From assembly GCF_001832885.1 (NCBI RefSeq), contig NZ_MKIQ01000026.1, forward strand, positions 83,376-147,375: DNA of 64,000 nucleotides, read 5' to 3'. The position numbers and the translations under genes were made by a program. The stretch comes from Floricoccus penangensis. GTDB lineage: Bacteria; Bacillota; Bacilli; Lactobacillales; Streptococcaceae. This document shows, in pieces, positions 28,064 to 35,159 of the stretch (position 1 is its first letter; the number at the start of each line of letters is the position of its first letter). The notes beneath the pieces were generated by a model. That model was not told the origin of the DNA, ran no database searches, and saw only the letters and a program-made list of their open reading frames with translations.

Positions 28064-28414
28064 TTATTTGATGAATGAAATAATTACCATTGCATAGAAA
28101 AATGCAAGGGCGATAAAGAAAGTTAAACGCCAGAATAGCTTAATAAAAGATCCTAGATCAAATCGACGTAATCTAAATAGTTGATTAAATAAAATAATTA
28201 ATCCAACTATTGATATGATGATTAGAAAATAAGGAAGCGCGCTCATCTGCGTAAACTTTAGGGAAAAGAAGCGAATTCCAAATATAATAAAGAAGGTCGC
28301 TAAATCAGGAACCCTAAATTTTGAAAAGCTTCTAATGTGAAAGAAACGAAAGAATAAACTTACCAGCAATATTACTATTATTGGGTAAATTAAGGCGAAT
28401 ATTTTTAAAATCAT
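28064..28414 (-). CDS. DUF3397 family membrane protein
   Basis: Small integral membrane protein, 116 aa, with four predicted hydrophobic segments (about 3-21, 38-52, 60-80, 93-113) separated by basic loops (RSFSKFR, FRLRRFD). It resembles the DUF3397 family of Lactobacillales, whose function is unknown. No ribosome binding site precedes the ATG: the extended -10 TGCTATAAT ends six bases upstream, so the mRNA is probably leaderless. It abuts ydbC convergently. Family call is from pattern memory. Confidence 0.75.
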   Translation of the reverse strand: MILKIFALIYPIIVILLVSLFFRFFHIRSFSKFRVPDLATFFIIFGIRFFSLKFTQMSALPYFLIIISIVGLIILFNQLFRLRRFDLGSFIKLFWRLTFFIALAFFYAMVIISFIK

Positions 28415-28429
28415 AAATTAATTATAGCA
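28412..28429 (-). promoter_or_regulatory. extended -10 promoter directly before the DUF3397 ATG
   Basis: On the minus strand TG-C-TATAAT (-10 at 28421-28426) is followed by six bases and ATG, the same geometry as at recG and yueI. A 9-bp inverted repeat ACGATAATA/TATTATCGT (about 28429-28462) lies just upstream and may be an operator. Confidence 0.55.
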
Positions 28430-28478
28430 CGATAATATTTATTTTGGGATAGGTATTATCGTAAATTTATTTTAATAT

Positions 28479-28519
28479 AAACAAGGCTTCCATTACTATT
28501 TGTAAGGGAAGCCTTGTTT
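28479..28519 (-). terminator. terminator-like hairpin after the CPBP protease gene
   Basis: AAACAAGGCTTCC and GGAAGCCTTGTTT form a 13-bp perfect stem. The U-run is weak on both strands, so it may stop transcription mainly by stem strength. Confidence 0.6.
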
Positions 28520-28543
28520 GATATGTAGGTTAAATTTAAAATA

Positions 28544-29248
28544 TCATACGATGTTAAAGTAGATCAAAGTTAATATAACAGCTCCAATAGAGTTGTTTAA
28601 AGCATGTACAAGAATTGAATCTGCTAAGTTCCATCTTCTTTTATATGCAAGATATAATGTTAGCCCCATTAAGAAATAGATTGTGAAACTTATGATATTA
28701 TCAAAACCATGTATTAGTGCAAATCCTATTGAGCTAATTATTATCGTCAGAGTTTTATATTTATTTTGAAAGAATAGTGAGGTAAAGATTCCGCGGAAAA
28801 TTAACTCCTCCATGAAAGGTGCAAATACAACAAGTGAAAGAATAAAAACGATAAAATATTCTAAAGATATGTTGTTTATCATATCAAATAAAATTTTGTC
28901 GTTACTACTACTACTATTGTGAAAAATAATAGAATTTGCTAATGATAAAACCCTAAATATAACTCTGAATGCTACTAGATATAATATGTCCATCAGAATA
29001 TCCTTTTTGGAAAATGAATGAAGGCTCATTCCAGAGATATTTTTATAATAATTAAGGAGTAATCGTATTATTAAGGATATGAATGCGATTATCATAAATG
29101 CGATTATCCAATTTATATAAGATGGATAGTTTTTGCTTGCTGTAGATGCGATTAGAACAGTAGTCATAGGTAATGATGCTATGATTACGAGTACAAAAAT
29201 TTTTATTAAATCAAATAAATTTTCGGATAATGTTTTTTCTTTTTTCAT
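28544..29248 (-). CDS. CPBP-family intramembrane glutamic endopeptidase
   Basis: Membrane protease of the CAAX/Abi (CPBP) family, 234 aa with about six hydrophobic segments. Catalytic motifs are intact: EELIFRG with the glutamate pair near residue 147, HGFDN near 181 and HALNNSIG near 217. Lactobacillales members are often linked to bacteriocin immunity or envelope stress; the substrate here is unknown. It is the last gene of an operon with three DUF2812 proteins and a PadR regulator, 12 bp after padR. Confidence 0.85.
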   Translation of the reverse strand: MKKEKTLSENLFDLIKIFVLVIIASLPMTTVLIASTASKNYPSYINWIIAFMIIAFISLIIRLLLNYYKNISGMSLHSFSKKDILMDILYLVAFRVIFRVLSLANSIIFHNSSSSNDKILFDMINNISLEYFIVFILSLVVFAPFMEELIFRGIFTSLFFQNKYKTLTIIISSIGFALIHGFDNIISFTIYFLMGLTLYLAYKRRWNLADSILVHALNNSIGAVILTLIYFNIV

Positions 29249-29260
29249 TTTTTTTCCTTA

Positions 29261-29581
29261 TTAATATTCTTCAGTTACTTTTAGTCCATTGTCTAATAAT
29301 TCCTGCAGTCTTTTGATTTCATCTTGAACAACTGTTTTTCCTTGGTCAGTTATTAAGTATTCTTTTTTACGCGAATTATCGGCTTCTTCGAGTTCAACAA
29401 TCCATTCTTTATCAACTAGAGTATTTAAGGCTCCATAAAGTGTTCCTGCAGCAAGTTTAACCCTACCGCCTGACATCTCTTCAGTATTTTGCATTATTCC
29501 GTAGCCATGCAAGGGCTCATAAAGAGACAGTAAGATATAGTAGACAGCCTCAGTTAATACTATTTTTTTTAATTTAGCCAT
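29261..29581 (-). CDS. PadR-family transcriptional regulator
   Basis: Short (106 aa) PadR-s1 type winged-helix repressor. Features are YYILLSLYEPLHGYGIMQ, the recognition region KLAAGTLYGALNTLVDKEWI, the wing SRKKEYLITDQGK, and a short C-terminal dimerisation helix. GAGGGAAA lies before the ATG, 6 bp after the preceding DUF2812 stop. PadR/DUF2812 pairs are common in Firmicutes. The operon promoter at 31.27-31.32 kb carries two dyads that are good candidate PadR operators, which would make this an autoregulated operon. The inducer is unknown. Confidence 0.9.
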   Translation of the reverse strand: MAKLKKIVLTEAVYYILLSLYEPLHGYGIMQNTEEMSGGRVKLAAGTLYGALNTLVDKEWIVELEEADNSRKKEYLITDQGKTVVQDEIKRLQELLDNGLKVTEEY

Positions 29582-29587
29582 TTTCCC

Positions 29588-30127
29588 TCACTCACTAACT
29601 ATATTTTCATTTTTTAATATTTTCTTTTTTTCATCAAGTTTGAAGTAACACAGTACCCACATTAAAATATCAACAATTGATAATATAAAAAGTAATTTAT
29701 AATATTTTGTGCCACGAAATAGTAATGAGTATAGAAAAAGTAGTATTGAAAAGACTAATAATATTATAGAAAGTCTTATCAACTTATTTAAATAGTCAAT
29801 CCTAGATTGGTTATCTGAGAAAAGTTCAAATTCTTCTTCATTATCAGTGTTTTCTTTTGCTAAATATACCCAATTTAAATATTGGCCAACTTTTTGGACA
29901 TCAAATGATTGCAGAAAGTCTAGATATTCTTTATTTTTCTTTTTACCACCATTTAAATAGTCCAATCGATATGTATATTCATTAGGTTTTCCTTTGTAAA
30001 ACTTATAATAAAAAGAAAATTTAACCTTCTCAAGTTGCCAACCCTGTGCGGACATATCATTTAACCATTTTTCTTCTTTATCAAAATTCCAAAAAAGAAA
30101 TGTTTTAAATATTTTTTTCTCTGTCAT
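29588..30127 (-). CDS. DUF2812 domain membrane protein, paralogue C
   Basis: Third of three tandem paralogues, 179 aa from the start used here. The N-terminal soluble half carries the family motif FWNFDKEEKWLNDMSAQGWQLEKV and a tyrosine-rich YKGKPNEYTYRLDYL. The C-terminal half has two hydrophobic segments, LIILLVFSILLFLYSLLF and LLFILSIVDILMWVLCYF. The start at MTEKKIF was chosen because GAGGTTAGG sits just upstream and the paralogues begin similarly; an ATG 15 bp earlier overlaps the previous gene. DUF2812 has no known biochemical role. The junction AGTGAGTGAGG with the next gene is the same as at the preceding junction, which points to gene duplication. Confidence 0.8.
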   Translation of the reverse strand: MTEKKIFKTFLFWNFDKEEKWLNDMSAQGWQLEKVKFSFYYKFYKGKPNEYTYRLDYLNGGKKKNKEYLDFLQSFDVQKVGQYLNWVYLAKENTDNEEEFELFSDNQSRIDYLNKLIRLSIILLVFSILLFLYSLLFRGTKYYKLLFILSIVDILMWVLCYFKLDEKKKILKNENIVSE

Positions 30128-30134
30128 CCTAACC

Positions 30135-30686
30135 TCACTCACTGATTATCTGTTCTTTTTCAATCTCTTTTTTGCTTTTATGAATTTTATAAATTCTGCT
30201 TAGTTGCATTATAACTAAAATACTAATTGCCAAAAATCCAAATGAGAACAATAGTTTTCTTGTAATCGTCCATGCTGGAAATTCTTTAATAGCTGGAATA
30301 AAAGTAAATAACATGATGCACGAAAATGCTAAAAAGGATGACCAAAGATATTTTTCTACTCTGTTTAGATAGTTAGTCTTTGATACATTATCAGAGAATA
30401 AGTCGAAATCCCCATCTGAGGCCTCTTTCTCTAAATATAATTTTTCGCTATTTCGTCCTATATATCTTATATTCATTTCTTTTAAAAAATCAATATATTT
30501 TTTTGTCTCTTTTTGATTTCTATCAGTAAAATATATTTTATATTGATATCTATCAGGTTGACAATCAGATAAATAATATTTAGTAGAAGAAATTCTTTTT
30601 AAGCGCCATCCTTCTTTTGCTAAATTATTCAAATATTCTTCTTCTTTAACAAAATCATTTGATTTTATGTAAACAGTTTTTTCCAT
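30135..30686 (-). CDS. DUF2812 domain membrane protein, paralogue B
   Basis: Second of three tandem paralogues, 183 aa. It has the same plan: a soluble N-terminal half (VKEEEYLNNLAKEGWRLKRI, then CQPDRYQYKIYFTDR) and two C-terminal hydrophobic segments near 115-135 and 145-165, ending in a basic tail. It is the most divergent of the three; MSAQGWQL is replaced by LAKEGWRL and the FWxFD opening by KSND. It is spaced 20 bp from paralogue A and 7 bp from paralogue C. Function unknown. Confidence 0.82.
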   Translation of the reverse strand: MEKTVYIKSNDFVKEEEYLNNLAKEGWRLKRISSTKYYLSDCQPDRYQYKIYFTDRNQKETKKYIDFLKEMNIRYIGRNSEKLYLEKEASDGDFDLFSDNVSKTNYLNRVEKYLWSSFLAFSCIMLFTFIPAIKEFPAWTITRKLLFSFGFLAISILVIMQLSRIYKIHKSKKEIEKEQIISE

Positions 30687-30706
30687 CTTATAACCTCATT
30701 AGTCAA

Positions 30707-31231
30707 TTAATTACTTTTTTCGAGAACATTTTTCTTTTTGTTGATTTTTGATAATCCACTTAACCATATAATTATCAAGATTATAAGTGCTGTGGAAATA
30801 TAAGGAGCTAGCATTAATTCTGTATTTGATGATACTAAAAGAAGATTTAATATAAAACAAGAAATAGTCATTGTACTAGATTTTAGAAGTTTATTTAAAA
30901 AATTAATACGGTACTGCTTATCTGGAAAAAGTTCAAATACTTGATCACTAGAATTTTCATTTTCCATAGATAGATATAACAAATTATATGTTTGACCAAC
31001 TTTTTCGATTCCAAAGGATTGGATAGAATTTAAGTATTCTTGATTTTTTTCTTTACTATTATCTAAATAGTCAATTTTATAGATATATGTATTTGGCTGA
31101 CAACTCTTAAATGTATATTTTGTTCTTTTGATTTCTGTAAGTTGCCAACCCTGTGCGGACATATCATTTAGCCATTTTTCTTCTTCATCAAACTGCCAGA
31201 AGAGAAAAAATTTTTTAACTTTTTTTTCCAT
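30707..31231 (-). CDS. DUF2812 domain membrane protein, paralogue A
   Basis: First gene of the operon, 174 aa. FLFWQFDEEEKWLNDMSAQ and GWQLTEIKRTKYTFKSCQPN match paralogue C and the DUF2812 consensus, with LFPDKQYRINFLNKLLKSS preceding two C-terminal membrane segments. A and C share almost the same MSAQGWQL core, so they are the closer pair. Its leader begins just downstream of the operator-rich promoter. Function unknown; co-occurrence with PadR suggests a sensing or effector role at the membrane. Confidence 0.83.
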   Translation of the reverse strand: MEKKVKKFFLFWQFDEEEKWLNDMSAQGWQLTEIKRTKYTFKSCQPNTYIYKIDYLDNSKEKNQEYLNSIQSFGIEKVGQTYNLLYLSMENENSSDQVFELFPDKQYRINFLNKLLKSSTMTISCFILNLLLVSSNTELMLAPYISTALIILIIIWLSGLSKINKKKNVLEKSN

Positions 31232-31268
31232 CTTATTTCCTCACCTAATTATTTCCCTTTTTTATTTA

Positions 31269-31317
31269 TATCGGTATCCGATACAGTTAATATATCATCT
31301 TCCGATATAACTGTCAA
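31269..31317 (-). promoter_or_regulatory. promoter and candidate PadR operators of the DUF2812-padR-CPBP operon
   Basis: On the minus strand TTGACA (31312-31317) and TATATT (31289-31294) are separated by exactly 17 bp. Two dyads overlap it. TATCGG-TAT-CCGATA (31269-31283) lies over the transcription start. ACAGTTAATATATC/GATATAACTGT (31283-31314) spans the -10 and reaches into the -35. This layout fits repression by the operon's own PadR protein. Binding is inferred. Confidence 0.7.
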
Positions 31318-31324
31318 CGATATA

Positions 31325-31514
31325 TTAAAAAAGTAAAAAAAAAAAGAAATCTGTTGATGGCAAATTTCTTTCATATCACTTGAGTTGGTAGAGACTTAAG
31401 TGATTTTGGCATAAAGTTTTTTAATTAAAAATACACGAAGAGCTAGTTATTAATTAGTTTAAAGCACATGTATTTTAGTAAACCTCTTAATTATTATAGG
31501 TTTACTAAAATAAT
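31325..31514. other. gene-free region with three inverted repeats
   Basis: Between the ybaK terminator and the DUF2812 promoter I see no gene. It holds AGAAAT/ATTTCT (about 31346-31370), ATCACTT/AAGTGAT followed by TTTT (about 31375-31408), and a perfect 15-bp inverted repeat TATTTTAGTAAACCT / AGGTTTACTAAAATA (31471-31485 and 31498-31512) with a 12-nt spacer. The last has no U-run and resembles a protein-binding dyad or a remnant of a mobile-element end. Confidence 0.5.
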
Positions 31515-31555
31515 ATCACTTTACAGAATTTTTGCAATACTTTTTATAAAAAGAA

Positions 31556-31594
31556 CAAAAAATAAGCACCTCTCTAAGTATTGAGAAGTGCTTA
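31556..31594 (-). terminator. ybaK terminator
   Basis: On the minus strand TAAGCACTTCTC pairs with GAGAGGTGCTTA, followed by TTTTTT. Confidence 0.8.
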
Positions 31595-31598
31595 TAAA

Positions 31599-32069
31599 TT
31601 ACTCTATTAAATCAGCAAACTCAGCATTAACAAAATTTGCTAATTCCTGAGGATTTATCTGGATACTTTTCCCAACTTCACCCGCAGATACAATCATGAA
31701 TTCTTTATCTTGAGCTATTGTATCAATGAAAATTGGGAATTTCTTAGTTTGCCAGATTCCAACAGGGTTATTGGCTCCGTGAATATAACCAGTTGTTTTT
31801 TGAAGATCTTTAAGTGGTATCATGGCAACTTTTTTATTGCCACTAGCAGTTGCTAACTTTTTATAGGATAGGTGTTGAGTGATTGGAATGATTCCTATTA
31901 CTGGTCCAGTATTATTTCCGATGAGTGCTAAGGTTTTATAGATGTCATCTTCTAATACATTATCTGGTTTTTCACCTTCTAATGCATTTATTTCCATGCC
32001 TATGTGAGCAATATCTGCCTTATATAGAATTTGTTCAACTAAGGTTTTTTTATGTTTTTTCTTAGCCAT
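31599..32069 (-). CDS. ybaK: Cys-tRNA(Pro) deacylase YbaK/EbsC
   Basis: YbaK-family editing enzyme, 156 aa, that hydrolyses misacylated Cys-tRNA(Pro). It has the family segments KTLALIGNNTGPVIGIIPI, the catalytic-lysine motif ATASGNKKVAMIPLKDL, the glycine loop TGYIHGANNPVGI and the C-terminal VSAGEVGKSIQINPQEL. Length is normal. It lies 12 bp after the DUF368 gene and ends the unit with a terminator. Confidence 0.9.
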   Translation of the reverse strand: MAKKKHKKTLVEQILYKADIAHIGMEINALEGEKPDNVLEDDIYKTLALIGNNTGPVIGIIPITQHLSYKKLATASGNKKVAMIPLKDLQKTTGYIHGANNPVGIWQTKKFPIFIDTIAQDKEFMIVSAGEVGKSIQINPQELANFVNAEFADLIE

Positions 32070-32081
32070 AAATAATTCTTT

Positions 32082-32930
32082 CTATTTGTATTTCTCTTCT
32101 AATCCACTCATCCAAAGGCCTAATAGAACTCCCAGTCCAAAAAGGATAAGTGAGATGATAAATGTTCCAAACCCAGCTCCTGTGTAAGAAATAGATTCAG
32201 CAGATCTAGGATTTGGTATTAGAATAAGTAGTGTACTTGCTAATACAATACCAATGATAAAGTGGTAGACGCGTGAATAGTAGTGTTCTAAGAGATACTC
32301 CATAAGTTTTGAAAATAGTAATATTGCAAGTATTCCACCAATAGTAATTGGAAGGAAGACGCCTAGAAGATCAAAATTCTTAAATCCAGCAAGCATAGGG
32401 CCGTACAAACCCAATATTAGAAGGAAGTTTGAAGGACTTAGCCCAGGGACTAGCACTCCAAGTGCGATAAGAGCTCCTGCTAAGATAAATGTAGCAAAGT
32501 TTGCAGGTAGTGTGCCAAACATATAAGGCATGAAATATAAGAATAAACCACCAGCAATAAAGCTACCTATTAACCAGGTTAAATCTGCTCTCGTATGTTG
32601 GCCGCCTTGCTTACTAGATGCTTCACGCCAAAGTGAAGGAATACTACCAACGATTGCCCCAGCAAATCCCCATAGGACAATGACCTGATAATTTGCTAAG
32701 AGATATTCAAGTGGAGCTGATAAAATACCGATTCCAAGTATTCCACCAATTCCAACAGGTAGGAAGTATAGGAAATTTTCTTTAAAGTTTTCGCGAATAT
32801 GGGCAAGGAAATGAAGCATTCTATCATATAAGCCTAAAATCGCTGCAAGTACGCCTCCCGAGACTCCGGGTAATATAAATCCAAGGGCAATGATTACACC
32901 CTTAAACATTCTAATAAACCAATCTTTCAT
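32082..32930 (-). CDS. popT: DUF368 membrane protein (PopT-type undecaprenyl-phosphate translocase)
   Basis: Polytopic membrane protein, 282 aa, with about eight hydrophobic segments. The DUF368 hallmarks are two related halves carrying GFILPGVSGGVLAAILGLYD and GVLVPGLSPSNFLLILGLYG. DUF368 (PopT) proteins are reported to recycle undecaprenyl phosphate across the membrane for cell-wall polymer synthesis. I start at MKDWFIRMFKGV; an in-frame GTG 54 bp upstream lies inside the thiT terminator and is unlikely. It is followed by ybaK. Confidence 0.85.
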   Translation of the reverse strand: MKDWFIRMFKGVIIALGFILPGVSGGVLAAILGLYDRMLHFLAHIRENFKENFLYFLPVGIGGILGIGILSAPLEYLLANYQVIVLWGFAGAIVGSIPSLWREASSKQGGQHTRADLTWLIGSFIAGGLFLYFMPYMFGTLPANFATFILAGALIALGVLVPGLSPSNFLLILGLYGPMLAGFKNFDLLGVFLPITIGGILAILLFSKLMEYLLEHYYSRVYHFIIGIVLASTLLILIPNPRSAESISYTGAGFGTFIISLILFGLGVLLGLWMSGLEEKYK

Positions 32931-32959
32931 TTTGTTATATTTCTCTCTTTCTTGATAAT

Positions 32960-32990
32960 AAAAAATAACCGTGAGGTATATCACGGTTAA
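32960..32990 (-). terminator. thiT terminator
   Basis: On the minus strand TAACCGTGA pairs with TCACGGTTA around a 6-nt loop, followed by TTTTTT. It lies just past the thiT stop. Confidence 0.85.
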
Positions 32991-32995
32991 TTATA

Positions 32996-33535
32996 TCATG
33001 GTTGCAAGATTTTTGGAAACTGGTTAACAATAAATGATACAACTATACTTGCAATTAATGCAGTTAGAAGGGCACTAGTACCATTAATAACTAAAGAGTA
33101 AGATACAGCTCCCCAACCTTTCCATGCATATTGACTCCAGAAAATTACACCAGCGACAAAGTGCCAGAAGAATCTTGCGAAAGTTGCAAAGAAGCTAGCT
33201 ACAACTATCCAAAATGTTGTATTTGATTTCAATTTTGATCTGAAGATACCTGCTGTTCCTCCGAATACAAATGCTACTATATACTCAATAATTACTTGAG
33301 AAAGTGATAGATAGTATACTTGTCCGGTTACAAAATGTAAGAGTCCCCAAAGAAGTCCAGCTAATAATCCAGGACATAAACCACGTCTTAGACCAAATAA
33401 TACAATGATGGTTTGGCCTAGACTGATATCAATCCAGCCAATGTTAACTTTCAACGCTGAAAGTACCATAGCAAGAGCAGCACAGATAGAGGCTTCTACA
33501 AGAATTCTCAAATCTAGTTTACCTTTTTGCGACAT
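32996..33535 (-). CDS. thiT: thiamine ECF transporter S component ThiT
   Basis: Substrate-binding membrane subunit of the energy-coupling-factor thiamine importer, 179 aa with six hydrophobic segments. The L1-loop signature AALAMVLSALKVNIGWIDIS and the aromatic ligand-binding segments LLWGLLHFVTGQVYYLS and FARFFWHFVAGVIFWSQYAW match lactococcal ThiT. A TPP riboswitch lies in the leader, confirming the thiamine assignment. AGGAGGA lies 7 nt before the ATG. It needs the shared EcfA/A'/T module, encoded outside this window. Confidence 0.95.
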   Translation of the reverse strand: MSQKGKLDLRILVEASICAALAMVLSALKVNIGWIDISLGQTIIVLFGLRRGLCPGLLAGLLWGLLHFVTGQVYYLSLSQVIIEYIVAFVFGGTAGIFRSKLKSNTTFWIVVASFFATFARFFWHFVAGVIFWSQYAWKGWGAVSYSLVINGTSALLTALIASIVVSFIVNQFPKILQP

Positions 33536-33592
33536 AAAAAAATCCTCCTAAATTTCACAAGGAAGATGTATTATCTATAAATATATAGTAAC

Positions 33593-33673
33593 ACATCCCT
33601 ACGACGGTATTAACCGTATCAGGTTCTGAGGGTGAATCTCAACCAGAAGAATCAACTTCCAGTACCCCTTGCG
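33593..33673 (-). ncRNA. TPP (THI-box) riboswitch
   Basis: On the minus strand the conserved TPP core is readable: GCAAGGGGTAC at the 5' end, TTGAGATTCACCCTCAGAAC, CCTGATACGGTTAATACCGT and CGTAGGGATG at the 3' end. It starts about 138 nt upstream of thiT. An extended -10 TGTTAAAAT lies just upstream at 33681-33689. It should turn thiT off when thiamine pyrophosphate is abundant. Confidence 0.95.
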
Positions 33674-33703
33674 TATCTTTATTTTAACATAGAAGGGAGC
33701 AAA

Positions 33704-34050
33704 ATGAAAGTAGCCGTAATTGACCTTGATCTTTCAAAATCTCAAAAAGATGAACTTTTGAGTAAATCACGATATGGCAGTTGGTCAATTTTTAATGTAA
33801 AAAAATATACTTCATTTGGCATTGTACACAGTGTCCTATATATACTAAAACTATTTGGAATGAAACAGGTCAACCTTTACCAGTATCAACTTACGATTCA
33901 AAGGAAGGTGTATTTTATTCTTATCCTACAATCTTATCAAGAGAAGGAGTAGTTTCAAAAGTTGATTTTCCACTGATGAATGATTTAAACTATAAAGAGG
34001 AATTAAAAAAATCTATTAAGCGAATTCGTGAAAATAAGTCTACTATATAA
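33704..34050 (+). pseudogene. remnant of an L-lactate / L-2-hydroxyisocaproate dehydrogenase gene
   Basis: With ribosome site GAAGGGAG an ORF starts MKVAVI, then runs directly into DLDLSKSQKDELLSK, RYGSWSIFNVKKYTSFGIV and HSVLYILK. The last part resembles the C-terminal domain of LDH/HicDH proteins (KxTSFGIA-type motif). At 33847-33850 the frame is lost in a four-A tract. In the -1 frame homology resumes as TIWNETGQPLPVSTYD, GVFYSYPTILSREGVVSK and a final helix, ending at TAA 34048-34050. The Rossmann domain and catalytic His region are missing, so an internal deletion of roughly 200 codons plus a one-base deletion explains it. The family call is from remembered motifs. Confidence 0.6.
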
Positions 34051-34140
34051 TTTACATATGTTGTCATAAAAAATTTTGAATGTTGAAATAATCTTTTTGA
34101 TGGTATGATAAGTTTAATAAATTTTAAGGAGCACTTATTC

Positions 34141-34986
34141 ATGAAAAAAAGTAAAATATTTACAGCTATAGTTGCTGCTACTGCATTGCTAACTCTAGCT
34201 GCTTGTGGTAATGGAAAATCATCTTCAAAAACTCAGGACAAGGCAAAGAGCTACAAGGTTGGAGTTGTATCAGATAGTGAGAAAGAAATCTGGAAGAGTG
34301 TGGCAGCAGATCTAAAGGAAAAAGATGGAATAGATCTTGAAATAAAAGAATTCAGTGACTATAATACGCCAAATGCAGCTCTTGTTGATGGAAGTATTGA
34401 TTTAAATGCCTTCCAGCATATTGCATTTTTAGATGAGTATAATTCGAGTCATAAACAAGATATCGTCTCAATAGGATTTACATATGTCTCTCCATTAGGA
34501 CTATATTCTAAGAAAGTTAAGGATTATAAAGATATCAAGGACGGCGATGAAATTGCTATTCAAAATGATGTAGTTAATTGTGGCCGTGCTTTGCAATTAC
34601 TTAATGCGATAAATATCATTACTTTAAAGAGTGATGCACCAGCTTCACCAACTGTAAATGATATTGAGAAGTATAATGTAAAGATTAAGATTACAGAAGT
34701 TGATGCCTCTCAAACAGCAACATCACTACCAGATGTAGCAGCAGCAACCGTTAATACCAACTATGCTCTTGATGCAGGATTAAAACCTACTAAAGACGCG
34801 ATTTACCTTGATACTGAACGTTTAAAAGAAGTTAATGATATTTATAAAAATATCATAGCTGTAAAGCCTGAAAATAAAGATAATCCAGACTTTAAAAAGA
34901 TTGTTGAAGCATATCAGACTGATAAGACTGCCGAATTAATAAAGAAAAATTCTGACGGAAATGATATACCAGCTTGGACTAAATAA
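34141..34986 (+). CDS. NlpA/MetQ-family methionine-binding lipoprotein, paralogue 1
   Basis: Binding lipoprotein of the methionine ABC family, 281 aa. Signal peptide and lipobox LTLAACGNG are present. It follows the MetQ pattern (DLKIKEFSDYNTPNAALVDG-like region, LNAFQHIAFL, SPLGLYSKKVKDYKD). The otherwise conserved ligand-loop motif PNDVTNGGR of the two neighbours is QNDVVNCGR here, so specificity may have changed or relaxed. The start at 34141 has AAGGAG upstream; an earlier ATG lacks one. First of three tandem paralogues, ending at its own terminator. Confidence 0.9.
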   Translation: MKKSKIFTAIVAATALLTLAACGNGKSSSKTQDKAKSYKVGVVSDSEKEIWKSVAADLKEKDGIDLEIKEFSDYNTPNAALVDGSIDLNAFQHIAFLDEYNSSHKQDIVSIGFTYVSPLGLYSKKVKDYKDIKDGDEIAIQNDVVNCGRALQLLNAINIITLKSDAPASPTVNDIEKYNVKIKITEVDASQTATSLPDVAAATVNTNYALDAGLKPTKDAIYLDTERLKEVNDIYKNIIAVKPENKDNPDFKKIVEAYQTDKTAELIKKNSDGNDIPAWTK

Positions 34987-34996
34987 ATTAGTATGT

Positions 34997-35030
34997 TAAA
35001 AAAGGAGGATGCGAAAATTCTCCTTTTTGT
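34997..35030 (+). terminator. terminator after MetQ paralogue 1
   Basis: AAAAAAGGAG and CTCCTTTTT pair around a 12-nt loop. Confidence 0.75.
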
Positions 35031-35159
35031 TTTGTTTGCTAAATTTCATTATATGAATATTAAAAGTGCCTATAAAAAAACTTTTGGCCTAGACAAAAAG
35101 TTACATGATAAGATGAGTGAGTAGTCAAAACTACAGAGAAAATTATTGGAGATATAATC

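Noticed and set aside
32931..32984. GTG start extending the DUF368 protein by 18 residues
   Set aside because: The GTG is inside the thiT terminator hairpin and the extension (IYLTVIFYYQEREKY) is not typical of the family.
33799..33805. A AAA AAA heptamer in the correct phase for programmed -1 frameshifting
   Set aside because: In-frame similarity to the LDH C-terminal domain continues past this site (KKYTSFGIVHSVLYILK). The true frame change is at 33847-33850, so this is a decayed gene and not a programmed shift.
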